Source: Macrostomum hystrix
Lineage: Eukaryota > Platyhelminthes > Macrostomidae
Assembly: GCA_950097015.1 (NCBI GenBank)
Contig: CATNEN010000003.1
Span: 15,608,501 to 15,672,500, forward strand
DNA length: 64,000 nt
Reading direction: 5' to 3'
Numbering within the stretch: the stretch's first letter is position 1; every line of letters starts with the position of its first letter. Shown here piece after piece: positions 51,084-63,243 of this stretch. Made by a program: the position numbers and the translations under genes. The notes under the pieces are model-generated. The model did not search any database, had not been told where the DNA came from, and saw nothing but the letters and a program-made list of their open reading frames with translations.

Positions 51084-51957
51084 AGAGAGAGGGGAATGAA
51101 GGGAGAGAGGGGAATGAAGGGAGAGAGGGGAATGAAGGGAGAGAGGGGAATGAAGGGAGAGAGGGGAATGAAGGGAGAGAGGGGAATGAAGGGAGAGAGG
51201 GGAATGAAGGGAGAGAGGGGAATGAAGGGAGAGACGGGAATGAAGGGAGAGAGGGGAATGAAGGGAGAGAGGGGAATGAAGGGAGAGAGGGGAATGAAGG
51301 GAGAGACGGGAATGAAGGGAGAGAGGGGAATGAAGGGAGAGAGGGGAATGAAGGGAGAGAGGGGAATGAAGGGAGAGAGGGGAATGAAGGGAGAGAGGGG
51401 AATGAAGGGAGAGACGGGAATGAAGGGAGAGAGGGGAATGAAAGGAGAGAGGGGAATGAAGGGAGAGAGGGGAATGAAGGGAGAGAGGGGAATGAAGGGA
51501 GAGAGGGGAATGAAGGGAGAGAGGGGAACGAAGGGAGAGAGGGGAATGAAAGGAGAGAGGGGAATGAAGGGAGAGAGGGGAATGAAAGGAGAGAGGGGAA
51601 TGAAGGGAGAGAGGGGAATGAAAGGAGAGAGGGGAATGAAGGGAGAGAGGGGAATGAAGGGAGAGACGGGAATGAAGGGAGAGAGGGGAATGAAGGGAGA
51701 GAGGGGAATGAAGGGAGAGAGGGGAATGAAGGGAGAGAGGGGAATGAAGGGAGAGAGGGGAATGAAGGGAGAGAGGGGAATGAAGGGAGAGACGGGAATG
51801 AAGGGAGAGACGGGAATGAAGGGAGAGACGGGAATGAAGGGAGAGAGGGGAATGAAGGGAGAGAGGGGAATGAAGGGAGAGACGGGAATGAAGGGAGAGA
51901 GGGGAATGAAGGTAGAGTGGGGAATGAAGGGAGAGGGGAATGAAGGGAGAGGGGAGA
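51084..51957. repeat. 18-bp minisatellite encoding a collagen-like frame
   Basis: About 48 units of GAGAGAGGGGAATGAAGG. The plus-strand frame 50979-51965 (328 codons) reads Gly-Met-Lys-Gly-Glu-Arg again and again, a strict Gly-X-Y periodicity, after a 36-residue unique start. Nothing like a collagen C-terminal domain follows, and no signal peptide is convincing. Confidence 0.95.
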
Positions 51958-52879
51958 GAGGGTGATAGGGTGATAGGGGAGTGAGAGAATGAGAGCTGTG
52001 AGAGCGTACAGCACAGGCAGTCGCTAAGGCCAAAGTGGTCAATAAAAATGCTACGCCTCTCTGGCCTCCTGTTCTAAAGCCAAGAGCAAAGGCTTCGACC
52101 AAAAAGCTTGCAGCGTCACACAGGCAGCCGCTTACAGAGGCAATAAAATGAGAGACGGGGGGGTTACGGAGAGAGCTATTCACTATTCCTACCGTTTAGG
52201 AATATTAATTGAAGCTGAATACTGTAACGGAAAAAATTGTAACTCAGGCTTTCGTAACACTCTTGGGTAAGTATTCTGCTTTTGCGAGGCAAAAGTACAT
52301 TTCCACAAGTCGCCTATTATCTGGATTGTGGAATTTTTTTTACCGCGTAAATGAAACAAGGCTAGAACACATAATTATGTATTTAACATTTGTTAGGAAA
52401 AGTTAGGAAACGTTTTAAAACAACATTTTATTTATTCTCACTAGCAGAAACTCTTGGCTAATTTCTAACAAAAGGAGAGGAAATGAAGGGAGAGGCGAGT
52501 GAAGGGAGAGGAAAAAGGGAAGAGATAAGAGTGAACGGTAGATGAGTCAATGTAGTGTCGGCTTGCAATATCAGAGAAAAGTTAAAGAATAAAGTAACAT
52601 CAAATGTCATAAAATAAATGGTAAATGGTAGTTTGAAGAAGATAATTGTTGTTGATTCAAGACGAATACGTAGTATATTTGCTACACTAAACACATTCAA
52701 TATTGATGACATACACGGGACTACATAATGGCTGTGGGGTCTGCTACTATAGAGAGGCTACAATAATTACTGCTTGTTTTTCTTGCCTTGTTTTCAGGCG
52801 AGTGGATTAAGAATTCAGGGCAGTTATTGCTCGTAGTACGCACATAAATAAGATTTAAGATAATTGGCAGTTTGTCAAG
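51958..52879. other. No supported gene
   Basis: A minus-strand frame (51077-52183) starts in unique sequence but runs into the minisatellite and is probably chance. Between 52480 and 52530 there is a short purine-rich stretch resembling the 18-bp unit. Confidence 0.4.
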
Positions 52880-53719
52880 TCACTGATCTGACGCCTTGTT
52901 CAACGGTTTTTCTTCGCCGGGCATCAGGTTAGTCAACAATTTGAAGCAGCAGCAGATTCTCTCACACCAGTTGGCTGGCTCCGACTTCGCTTTGTCGGCG
53001 CTCTTTGCATCGGCGTCGTCGCCGGCAGCCGGATGGACGATCGACGAGTTTGACTTGGCTGCCGCAGCCGCTGATTCTGCTAAAGGATTTCGATCCCCTG
53101 CCATTGTCGGCGGTGACGTTGCGGCCGTCAGATTGCGCTCAGTCAACAGTTTGCCAACTTCCATCATCATGGCGTCCACTTCTAGATTCTCCTCATCGGC
53201 CTGTACACTCAGTGAGAACACGAGGCCGCCCGTGGAGCTGCAGAGTTCGCGAGCTCGCGTCATACTAGCCTGATGACATCCCAGATCAGTTTTGTTTGCC
53301 ACCATCACGATTAGCGGCGGCTGCTGGCCGGATTCGGCTGCACCACTAGGCGACTTCAAAGCCAGATGATGCCAGTGCTCGAGGTCAGCGATGGCGTCGC
53401 GAGAGCCGTCGAACACGATGAAGACGGCGTGCAGCTGAGCCAGGCGAGGATCCAAGCAGCTGGCTGAGCGAGAGCAGCCGGGAGTGTCCCAGCACTGGAA
53501 GACCACATGGTGTTGGCCGAGGCTCACAGATTTCGACACAAAGTCGACCTGGTTGGTGCTGCTGTAGATTTCACTGTAGCGACTGTCAACGAAGCGTTGT
53601 AGGAGTTTCGTCTTGCCAGATCGACTGCTGCCAATGAAGGCCACGTTGAAATGCCAGATCTGACGCTCCAAATCCGAAAACGAGTGCAAATTGAGGTCGA
53701 GCTGTTCTGGACTGTCCAT
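52880..53719 (-). CDS. Ras-like small GTPase with extended tail
   Basis: 279 aa, about 80 longer than a typical Ras or Rab. The G domain spans residues 23-195: P-loop Gly30-Ser-Ser-Arg-Ser-Gly-Lys-Thr37, Trp-Asp78-Thr-Pro-Gly81 (Ras has Asp-Thr-Ala-Gly and its switch Gln; here Cys82 follows), Asn142-Lys-Thr-Asp145 for guanine, and Ser-Leu-Ser-Val-Gln-Ala as a weak G5. The Gln61 equivalent is missing, so GTP hydrolysis may be slow. The tail is Ala/Ser/Lys-rich with Cys-Cys-Cys near residue 257. There is no CAAX end, so palmitoylation at the Cys cluster rather than prenylation is an inference. It is intronless, and I cannot place the subfamily. Confidence 0.85.
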   Translation of the reverse strand: MDSPEQLDLNLHSFSDLERQIWHFNVAFIGSSRSGKTKLLQRFVDSRYSEIYSSTNQVDFVSKSVSLGQHHVVFQCWDTPGCSRSASCLDPRLAQLHAVFIVFDGSRDAIADLEHWHHLALKSPSGAAESGQQPPLIVMVANKTDLGCHQASMTRARELCSSTGGLVFSLSVQADEENLEVDAMMMEVGKLLTERNLTAATSPPTMAGDRNPLAESAAAAAKSNSSIVHPAAGDDADAKSADKAKSEPANWCERICCCFKLLTNLMPGEEKPLNKASDQ

Positions 53720-54325
53720 GATGGGATATTAACTTCTTAGAAACGAAGGGACATGCAACAAACAGATTAATAGCCTCGTGGGAGGTTCTCAGCTGCTTTT
53801 GCCACCCTTCAACCAATTTGTAGGGGGCAGTTGTCTCGAAGATAAAGTTTTCTGTTCTACGTGTCTCGAAGCATTGATCTCGAAGCTCAAAGTATATTCA
53901 ATCAACTTTAAGTTTGATTTTTGTCTGAAATATAATTTTTAACTAAAACGCGTAATATTGAAGACTAGTTATTTAGAGATTTAGCCATAGACAAATTTCA
54001 CTAAAATAAGGGACTACTGAAACTACCGTGTTGGAAATCTAGGCAAATCATGCGAATTTTCTTACTAGGCTTTTTTAAACTGTCTATGGTTAATGTTTTC
54101 TTTTCAACTTTGCTACCAAGCTACCAACTGCAAATGGGTAGAAGTTGCCAATCAGTCTGCAAATTAATAGTTCAATGAAATATTTCTCTTTTCTCAACCT
54201 AGCTTCATCATTAATGTCAAAAAGCACTTTTAAGCAGAGAATCAATGCAATGCTAAATTAGTTTTATAACTTTCCAACTATACTCAATTTACGTCTAAAA
54301 CACTGGGTAACTTGTATACAAACTT
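53720..54325. other. AT-rich upstream DNA, nothing recognised
   Basis: No clear TATA box for the GTPase and no other gene. Confidence 0.4.
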
Positions 54326-56451
54326 TGTTAGACAGACATCATACTGAAAATGTTAGACAGATATCATACTAAACATGTTAGACAGACATCATACTGAACA
54401 TGTTAGACAGACATCATTCTGAACATGTTAGACAGACATCATTCTGAACATGTTAGACAGATATCATACTGAACATGTTAGACAGATATCATACTGAAAA
54501 TGTTAGACAGATATCATACTGAACATGTTAGACAGACATCATACTGAACATGTTAGACAGATATCATGAACATGTTAGACAGACATCATTTTGAACATGT
54601 TAGACAGACATCATTCTGAACATGTTAGACGGACATCATACTGAACATGTTAGACAGATATCATACTGAACATGTTAGACAGACATCATTCTGAACATGT
54701 TAGACGGACATCATACTGAACATGTTAGACAGATATCATACTGAACATGTTAGACAGACATCATTCTGAACATGTTAGACGGACATCATACTGAACATGT
54801 TAGATAGACATCATACTGAACATGTTAGACAGACATCATTCTGAACATGTTAGACAGACATCATTCTGAACATGTTAGACAGACATCATTCTGAACATGT
54901 TAGACAGACATCATTCTGAACATGTTAGACAGATATCATACTGAACATGTTAGACAGATATCATACTGAACATGTTAGACAGACATCATACTGAACATGT
55001 TAGACAGATATCATACTGAACATATTAGACAGATATCATACTGAACATGTTAGACAGACATCATACTGAACATGTTAGACAGATATCATGAACATGTTAG
55101 ACAGACATCATTCTGAACATGTTAGACAGACATCATTCTGAACATGTTAGACGGACATCATACTGAACATGTTAGACAGATATCATACTGAACATGTTAG
55201 ACAGATATCATACTGAACATATTAGACAGATATCATACTGAACATGTTAGACAGACATCATACTGAACATGTTAGACAGATATCATTCTGAACATGTTAG
55301 ACAGATGTCATACTGAACATGTTAGACAGACATCATTCTGAACATGTTAGACAGACTTCATTCTGAACATGTTAGACAGACATCATTCTGAACATGTTAG
55401 ACAAATACCATACTGAACATGTTAGACAGACATCATTCTGAACATGTTAGACAAATACCATACTGAACATGTTAGACAGACATCATACTGAACATGTTAG
55501 ACAGATATCATACTGAACATGTTAGACAGACATCATTCTGAACATGTTAGACGGACATCATACTGAACATGTTAGATAGACATCATACTGAACATGTTAG
55601 ACAGACATCATTCTGAACATGTTAGACAGACATCATTCTGAACATGTTAGACAGACATCATTCTGAACATGTTAGACAGACATCATTCTGAACATGTTAG
55701 ACAGATATCATACTGAACATGTTAGACAGATATCATACTGAACATGTTAGACAGACATCATACTGAACATGTTAGACAGATATCATACTGAACATATTAG
55801 ACAGATATCATACTGAACATGTTAGACAGACATCATACTGAACATGTTAGACAGATATCATGAACATGTTAGACAGACATCATTCTGAACATGTTAGACA
55901 GACATCATTCTGAACATGTTAGACGGACATCATACTGAACATGTTAGACAGATATCATACTGAACATGTTAGACAGATATCATACTGAACATATTAGACA
56001 GATATCATACTGAACATGTTAGACAGACATCATACTGAACATGTTAGACAGATATCATTCTGAACATGTTAGACAGATGTCATACTGAACATGTTAGACA
56101 GACATCATTCTGAACATGTTAGACAGACTTCATTCTGAACATGTTAGACAGACATCATTCTGAACATGTTAGACAAATACCATACTGAACATGTTAGACA
56201 GACATCATTCTGAACATGTTAGACAAATACCATACTGAACATGTTAGACAGACATCATACTGAACATGTTAGACAGATATCATTCTGAACATGTTAGACA
56301 GATATCATACTGAACATGTTAGACAGATATCATACTGAACATGTTAGACAGATATCATACTGAACATGTTAGACAGACATCATACTGAACATGTTAGACA
56401 GATATCATACTGAACATGTTAGACAGATATCATACTGAACATGTTAGACAT
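54326..56451. repeat. 25-bp minisatellite with a 772-bp higher-order repeat
   Basis: About 85 units containing GAACATGTTAGACAGACATC, with GATATCAT and GACATCAT variants. The rare TAGATAGACATC occurs at 54801 and 55573, 772 bp apart, and the flanking unit order also repeats, so a block was duplicated. Confidence 0.96.
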
Positions 56452-56569
56452 TGCGAGAAAGCTTTTTTGCCATAGACAAAATCCCGTTAAAGTAGGTTTC
56501 TTTACTTTATCAGCTTCTAAAAAATAGTAGAGAAATAATTATCAAGTAATCCTGATAATTGTTTCCTCC

Positions 56570-56571
56570 CA
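56570..56571 (+). promoter_or_regulatory. Candidate 3' splice site before the receptor ATG
   Basis: TTGTTTCCTCCCAG ends about 22 bases before the ATG, a pyrimidine tract plus AG. It would place an intron in the 5' UTR. Confidence 0.4.
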
Positions 56572-56593
56572 GATTCTATCAATCAACTCGTCA

Positions 56594-57544
56594 ATGAACA
56601 GCAGCGCATCCGTTGTTGACGGCGGTGTCGGCGGTCGCTGCTGCGGTACGATGGACGCCAGCGACGTCGCGGCGTCAACTTGCGAAATAGCCAGCGAGAC
56701 GGGAGTAAACATGACACCAACACTGACTCTGTTTGTCATTGGTGTCACGGGAAATCTAGCAGCGTTAATCGTACTACAAAAACGTCGCCCAAGCAGGAGT
56801 CGAACCCTGTTCTACACCCTGCTAACCGGCCTAATATTGAATGATCTGCTAGCCCAGTTACTAACCAGCAGTGCTCCATTGTTAGTCTATGGCATGGGCG
56901 CATTCAATGAGACGTCGAAACGATTGAAACTGACGTGGCTAGGCGGCAGTACAGCTTGCCAGGCACACGCCCTGGTCATGACGGCTGTGTGGCTTGGCGA
57001 GCCTCTACTAGTCCTGTGCATGTCAGCAGAGAGGCTGTTCTGCTTGACCAGGTGGCAGAGCTATGCCAGATTGCGTCACAAGCAGAGACGGACATCGGTG
57101 GCGATGCTCGGTGGTCTGATTGCCGTGCTGGCCGTAGCTTCTCTGCCTCTGACTGGTCTGATTGGCGCCTACCAACTGCAGTATCCGGGCACTTGGTGCT
57201 TCCTGGACTCTAGGGGCAATGGCACAATGCGTCACCGAGTCTTTGCCGCCTGTCTAGCTACCTGGGACCTCCTGGCTGTGGCACTGATTGTAGCCTGCAA
57301 CCTGTGGGTGATTCGCTGCCTGCTGACTGTGCGCAGGACTAGGAGAACTCTGAGCCACGCCACAGGAACTGAAGCCGGGTCCTGCGCGTTGTCGACTGCG
57401 CCAAACGCGGCCACAATGACAGCGGCTGCCGCGGCAACAGCGCTGGGTAGGCCGCCAAAGCATATGCGCTACATGGAGGTGCAACTTGTAGTGCTGTTGG
57501 TTGCCATCACCGCCTCTTTTGGATTGTGCTGGACACCACTGATG
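56594..57544 (+). CDS. Prostanoid-receptor-like class A GPCR, exon covering TM1-TM6
   Basis: 317 codons from the ATG. Gly-Val-Thr-Gly-Asn54 is in TM1, Leu-Asn-Asp84 in TM2 and Cys122 at the TM3 top. Glu146-Arg-Leu replaces the DRY motif. Tyr-Pro-Gly-Thr-Trp-Cys202-Phe in the second extracellular loop is the prostanoid-receptor signature, and Cys-Trp-Thr-Pro lies in TM6. The third intracellular loop is Ala/Thr-rich. TM7 is absent: the frame reads only Val-Arg-Tyr then stops. A splice donor GTGAGA follows Met317, and vertebrate prostanoid receptor genes carry an intron at just this place. The receptor would sit in the plasma membrane and bind a lipid ligand, coupling to a G protein. The TM7 exon was not found in this window. 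Confidence 0.85.
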
Positions 57545-57550
57545 GTGAGA
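57545..57550 (+). promoter_or_regulatory. 5' splice donor at the end of TM6
   Basis: ATG|GTGAGA; phase 0 after Met317. The stop at 57554-57556 would be intronic. Confidence 0.65.
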
Positions 57551-57595
57551 TACTGATGCCATTGGAGGGAGGCTAGAGAGGGAGAGTGCAATGAA

Positions 57596-57970
57596 GAGTG
57601 ATAGTAGAGTGAGACAGAGAGATAGTAGAGTGAGACAGAGAGATAGTAGAGTGAGACAGAGAGATAGTAGAGTGAGACAGAGAGATAGTAGAGTGAGATA
57701 GAGAGATAGTAGAGTGAGATAGAGAGATAGTAGAGTGAGATAAGAGATAGTAGAGTGAGACAGAGAGATAGAAGAGTGAGACAGAGAGATAGTAGAGTGA
57801 GATAGAGAGATACGAGCTAGTAGAGTGAGATAGAGAGATAGTAGAGTGAGACAGAGAGATAGTAGAGTGAGACAGAGAGATAGTAGAGTGAGACAGAGAG
57901 ATAGTAGAGTGAGACTTTTAGATGAGACAGAGAGATAGTAGAGTGAGACTTTTAGATGAGACTGAGAGAC
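57596..57970. repeat. 21-bp minisatellite AGAGAGATAGTAGAGTGAGAC
   Basis: About 17 units, some with GATAG for GACAG; it probably lies in the receptor intron. Confidence 0.94.
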
Positions 57971-59214
57971 GGTGAGAGCATTTTGTCATACTCGTATGGT
58001 ATGACAGAGCCAAATAGATAAGTTTCAGAGAAATAGAGGTGAAACACATAAATAAAAGCAGAAAAATAATGACGTATAGGCAGAAAGGTAGAAGACATAG
58101 TTTGAGATATACGTGTACAGTTGCAAAATGTTACGGCACTATAATTATGACTACAAGAGTGGTGATTTTCAGATTCTAATTTTTAAGGAATCGTAAATTT
58201 TTTTGACAAACCGTGCCATCTCCGTGCGTACTTTTTTAAGGCTGAAAAGGATTGAAATTGCAAATCTATCAAAAACGTATTTATTGATAAACTGCCTGGG
58301 TTTTCGATTCAAAGTACATTTAATATAGGACGTTTCAGTCCAAAAATTACTTTACAAAGTAAATTAGTAATTATAAATTAGTCAGGGTCAGTCACGTGAT
58401 TAGATTAGTTGGAGTTTCCCCAGAATGATCAGTTTCTAAAAATAGAAGCAACTTGACCTTCACACCGACCAATCAAACTAAATTGTGTCACTTGAATGCT
58501 ATAGGTACCGTGCGAATTATATGAGCATAGCAAAAGTACATTTGGTTCAATAATCTATAAGTCTAGCGCAGTTAACAAAAATAAGTACCATTAGTTATCC
58601 TACTATTTGTGCCATACGAGCGTACAATAGAACAAGCCATAACTATATTCTCATTCTTCTTCTTCCGGGTCGAGTAATTGTCCCTCTCGACAGGAAAATA
58701 CGTGTTCATGCATTTACTGCTGCTTTTATAATAGAATGTTGCGGATCTTGGATTCAGCTAGGCGCATCATTTCCTATCGGCTCAACGCAGTGTGGTAAAG
58801 GTGATTTACCTGAATGTACACTTCTCTCTCTCTCTCTCTCTCTCATTGCGTTTGTCACGCGTGAAAAGCTAGCATCTTACAACTTTCCTGCCTAGTTTCC
58901 ATTCTATAGAAGCTTCAGATGCTACTCTGTGTCTCCGCTTCTGTTTCTCACCGCTACTATTTAAGTACACTGTAATATTATAGATTAGCATAGCTACTCG
59001 TAAATCAACTCAAACTGGCTGCTCAGGAAGTATGCTTTTCATCGCTTGAAAAAATCAATAGTCTTTCGCGATTTGAAAGATAAGATAGAGCCAGGTTTTC
59101 ATATTGATAGTCAGCTAAGCATCTGGTTACTACGCTTGTTTGCTCTATTACAATGTACTTTAAAATCAAAATAGTTTTCAAGTGTGTGTAGGTGCTACTG
59201 TTGAAGTTAAAAGA
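57971..59214. other. Probable intronic or intergenic DNA
   Basis: No exon with TM7 motifs seen. A (CT)n microsatellite lies at about 58820-58845. Confidence 0.4.
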
Positions 59215-59224
59215 TGAGAGTGAC

Positions 59225-59570
59225 AGGCGGTGAGTGGCAGAGCGGTCTCTGCCGCGTTTGCCTCTCGCACCAAGGTCCCTGAGTTCGATTCCGTAGCGAG
59301 GCCACATTTGTTTGGGGCCCAGACGCGGAGAGAAGGCTTTGGGGGCTTGTCGTGAAATTTACGGCCTTGAGGGCCAACCTCCAAGGCACAGTGAAGTGTA
59401 CACTGCCCGACGATGAGAAAGTCACGGGAGACGTACACACCTGTGTTAGTGTGTGCCTGCGTGTGTGCTCAGGAGTCAGTAAAATGGGCAGAATTTCATC
59501 CTCGCTGGCTGCGGGTCTAGTGTCACCGAATGATGTGCCATTGCCCGCAGCCCTCCTGCAATATACGAGT
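59225..59570 (+). mobile_element. Candidate tRNA-derived SINE
   Basis: AGTGGCAGAGCGGTC resembles a Pol III A box and GAGTTCGATTCC, about 45 bases later, a B box. The region does not fold as a proper tRNA because the T stem fails, as expected of a tRNA-derived SINE head. The following 250 bp are GC-richer than the surroundings. The 3' limit and target duplications are unclear. Confidence 0.5.
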
Positions 59571-59601
59571 ATATTTATATTATATGATAGTGGTAGTGAT
59601 T

Positions 59602-60448
59602 ATGAGAGAGGATAGTGACAGATAAGAGATGGTAGTGACAGATAAGAGAGGATAGTGACAGATAAGAGAGGATAGTGACAGATAAGAGATGGTAGTGACA
59701 GATAAGAGAGGATAGTGACAGATAAGAGAGGATAGTGACAGATAAGAGATGGTAGTGACAGATAAGAGAGGATAGTGACAGATAAGAGAGGATAGTGACA
59801 GATAAGAGAGGATAGAGACAGATAAGAGAGGATAGTGACAGATTAGAGATGATAGAGACAGATAAGAGATGGTAGTGACAGATAAGAGAGAATGGTGACA
59901 GATAAGAGAGGATAGAGACAGATAAGAGAGGATAGTGACAGATAAGAGATAAAAGAGACAGATAAGAGATGGTAGTGACAGATAAGAGATGGTAGTGACA
60001 GATAAGAGAGGATAGTGACAGATAAGAGAGGATAGTGACAGATAAGAGATGGTAGTGACAGATAAGAGAGGATAGAGACAGATAAGAGAGGATAGTGACA
60101 GATAAGAGAGGATAGTGACAGATAAGAGAGGATAGAGACAGATAAGAGAGGATAGTGACAGATTAGAGATGATAGAGACAGATAAGAGATGGTAGTGACA
60201 GATAAGAGAGAATGGTGACAGATAAGAGAGGATAGAGACAGATAAGAGAGGATAGTGACAGATAAGAGATAAAAGAGACAGATAAGAGATGGTAGTGACA
60301 GATAAGAGATGGTAGTGACAGATAAGAGATGATAGTGACAGATGAGAGATGATAGTGACAGATAAGAGATGGTAGTGACAGATAAGAGAGGATAGTGACA
60401 GATAAAAGAGGATAGTGACAGATAAGAGATGCTAGCGAAAGATTAGAG
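59602..60448. repeat. 20-bp minisatellite GACAGATAAGAGAGGATAGT
   Basis: About 42 units of strictly 20 bp. The rare GATTAGAGATGATAGAG appears at 59841 and 60161, exactly 16 units apart with matching neighbours, showing block duplication. Confidence 0.97.
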
Positions 60449-61395
60449 ATAACTGTAAAATCTAACTTCTCTAATTTTTTTTCGACAAGAAACTTAGTCT
60501 AGAATAAAAGAATTTTGTACATTAAAACATCATCGAGTCGGGAAGTATAGAGTTTTGTTTCTGTATGCAACGACTAAATGCACACAATAAGGCTTGTAAA
60601 GCTTCGTTTCATGAAAAAAAACAATTCTAAAAATATGAAGCATAGATCGTGAATACTCTTATAATCCTACGCCTACAGCGTTCATTGTTGTGAAGATTTT
60701 AATGAAACTAAAGTAGAGCTGCCTTTGAATGGAGCTCAAAATGTGCAGACAAAAGGTATAATAAAAACAGACAGTCTGATAGATAAAAATAAACTGACAA
60801 AAACATTTTCTGAGTTTGTATTTCACAATCTCAGTAAAAACTGACATAAAAGGATTAGAAAAAGCTGAGTACTTTTGACTTTATAGATTTGAAAAAATCT
60901 TTATTTACCAGAAATTTTGCAACTACCCGACATGTATCGAAAAAACCTATATGTACTGGATCTACGCGATATGTATCGAAACTGACTGATACGTATCGAA
61001 ACAAACCGATATGTATCGAAATTACTCGAAACTGCAAGCTTTCGGTGATGGAAAAATACAAGTAAACTATAAATAGAACAAATGATGCATTGCGATGCTT
61101 CAATTAGCAACTGGTTTTGTTAATCTGCAAATTTTTGGCCTCTTTAATCCCAAATACAAAGGACTAATTACTGTGGTGACATCGAGATTTTTTTCTTAGA
61201 TGAAGATTAACAAATTAAATTAGCTAGTTAGCCCAAAGATTTTACCACAAAAAGTGCTGAGGCTTCTTCGAGAAATAACAATCTAATTATAAAATATCTT
61301 GTGATTGCAGATTTTTACCGCTAATTAAGTAGGCTAAAAACGTTTTTTGACATGTGTAACAATAAACCCATGGCGTTCTAGACAGTATAATTATC
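60449..61395. other. AT-rich DNA with short repeats
   Basis: GATATGTATCGAAAC-like words recur four or five times at 60930-61025. AAAACATCATCGAGTCGGGA near 60525 recurs near 63027, so it is part of a dispersed repeat. No gene recognised. Confidence 0.5.
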
Positions 61396-62640
61396 TGTTA
61401 GACACAATTAGCCACATGTTAGACATCATCAGTCACCTGTTAGACATCATCAGTCACCTGTTAGACATCTTCAGTCACCTGTTAGACACCATCAGTCACC
61501 TGTTAGACAGCATCAGTCACCTGTTAGACAGCATCAGTCACCTGTTAGACATCATCAGTCACCTGTTAGACACCATCAGTCACTTGATAGACATCATCAG
61601 TCACCTGTTAGACAGCATCAGTCACTTGTTAGACACCATCAGTCACCTGTTAGACAGCATCAGTCACCTGTTAGACATCATCAGTCACCTGTTAGACACC
61701 ATCAGTCACTTGATAGACATCATCAGTCACCTGTTAGACAGCATCAGTCACTTGTTAGACACCATCAGTCACCTGTTAGACAGCATCAGTCACCTGTTAG
61801 ACATCATCAGTCACCTGTTAGACATCATCAGTCACCTGTTAGACACCATCAGTCACTTGTTAGACATCATCAGTCACCTGTAAGACACCATCAGTCACTT
61901 GTTAGACACCATCAGTCACCTGTTAGACAGCATCAGTCACCTGTTAGACATCATCAGTCACCTGTTAGACAGCATCAGTCACCTGTTAGACACCAGCAGT
62001 CACCTGTTAGACAGCATCAGTCACCTGTTAGACATCATCAGTCACCTGTTAGACAGCATCAGTCACCTGTTAGACATCATCAGTCACCTGTTAGACACCA
62101 TCAGTCACTTGTTAGACATCATCAGTCACCTGTAAGACACCATCAGTCACTTGTTAGACACCATCAGTCACCTGTTAGACAGCATCAGTCACCTGTTAGA
62201 CATCATCAGTCACCTGTTAGACATCATCAGTCACCTGTTAGACACCATCAGTCACTTGTTAGACATCATCAGTCACCTGTAAGACACCATCAGTCACTTT
62301 TTAGACACCATCAGTCACCTGTTAGACAGCATCAGTCACCTGTTAGACATCATCAGTCACCTGTTAGACAGCATCAGTCACCTGTTAGACACCATCAGTC
62401 ACCTGTTAGACAGCATCAGTCACCTGTTAGACATCTTCAGTCACCTGTTAGACACCATTAGTCACTTGTTAGACAGCAACAGTCACCTGTTAGACATCTT
62501 CAGTCACCTATTAGACACCATTAGTCACCTGTTAGACAGCATCAGTCACCTGTTAGACACCATCAGTCACCTGTTAGACATCATCAGTCACCTGTTAGAC
62601 ATCATCAGTCACCTGTTAGACAGCATCAGTCACCTGTTAG
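61396..62640. repeat. 21-bp minisatellite GTTAGACATCATCAGTCACCT
   Basis: About 59 units. Since 21 is divisible by 3, one frame reads Ser-His-Leu-Leu-Asp-Ile-Ile throughout (178-codon and shorter frames). The variant TAAGACACC recurs at 61881, 62133 and 62280, spacings of 12 and 7 units. Confidence 0.97.
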
Positions 62641-63243
62641 ATTCGAAAAGTCTCTTCTTAGACAGAAGCAGTTAAACAATTTTTATAAAGTATCTTTAGA
62701 AGGCGAACTTTGCATTTAATCTAAAAATATGCATACTGAAATGTAAATTAGAATGAGCTGTAGACAATTTGAAGTGTCATAAGTTAGCACTTATCTGACC
62801 ACTCACTAGAGCGCCAAGCCCAAACCCAAAGTTTTCCCCAAAAATGGGAGTTCATTACTATTTATATGAATCCTTCGTACAGGAAGCTATATAATGCTAG
62901 CAGCAGGGACACCCTTAGGTACCAGTAGCCGACAACAATTTATAAATAGTAATCATATTGGGAAGCTACACGTACTAGTGGGTGAGAGAGGCGGGGAGAG
63001 AGAGGGGAAGAGAGGATAATAATTTAAAACATCATCGAGTCGGGAAGTAAAGAGTTTTTTTTCTCTATGCAAATGACACTCCAAAATTGTTTCTACGTGG
63101 AAGATCTAGATGCAAATGTGCGAATCGACTAGTGCAAAACGGTTTGGACAAACCGATTGGGATAAATTTCTGTATTTAGAAAATTTGATTCCCCTTTAAG
63201 CAGCCGGCCTTCGAAATAATTGATATATTTCCACGAAATAAAG
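62641..63243. other. Unique DNA, nothing firm
   Basis: Contains the second copy of AAAACATCATCGAGTCGGGA near 63027. No gene recognised. Confidence 0.45.

Noticed and set aside
51077-52183. 368-aa minus-strand ORF with a unique N-terminal part
   Set aside because: Most of it is the complement of the 18-bp minisatellite; the unique part has no family features.
54326-56451. CRISPR-like repeat-spacer pattern
   Set aside because: The 25-bp units have no unique spacers and no cas-like genes are nearby.
59215-59310. Functional tRNA gene
   Set aside because: A and B box words are present, but the T stem does not pair and no acceptor stem forms; called a SINE candidate instead.
61396-62640. CRISPR-like array
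   Set aside because: 21-bp units are directly adjacent with no spacers, in a eukaryotic context; a minisatellite.
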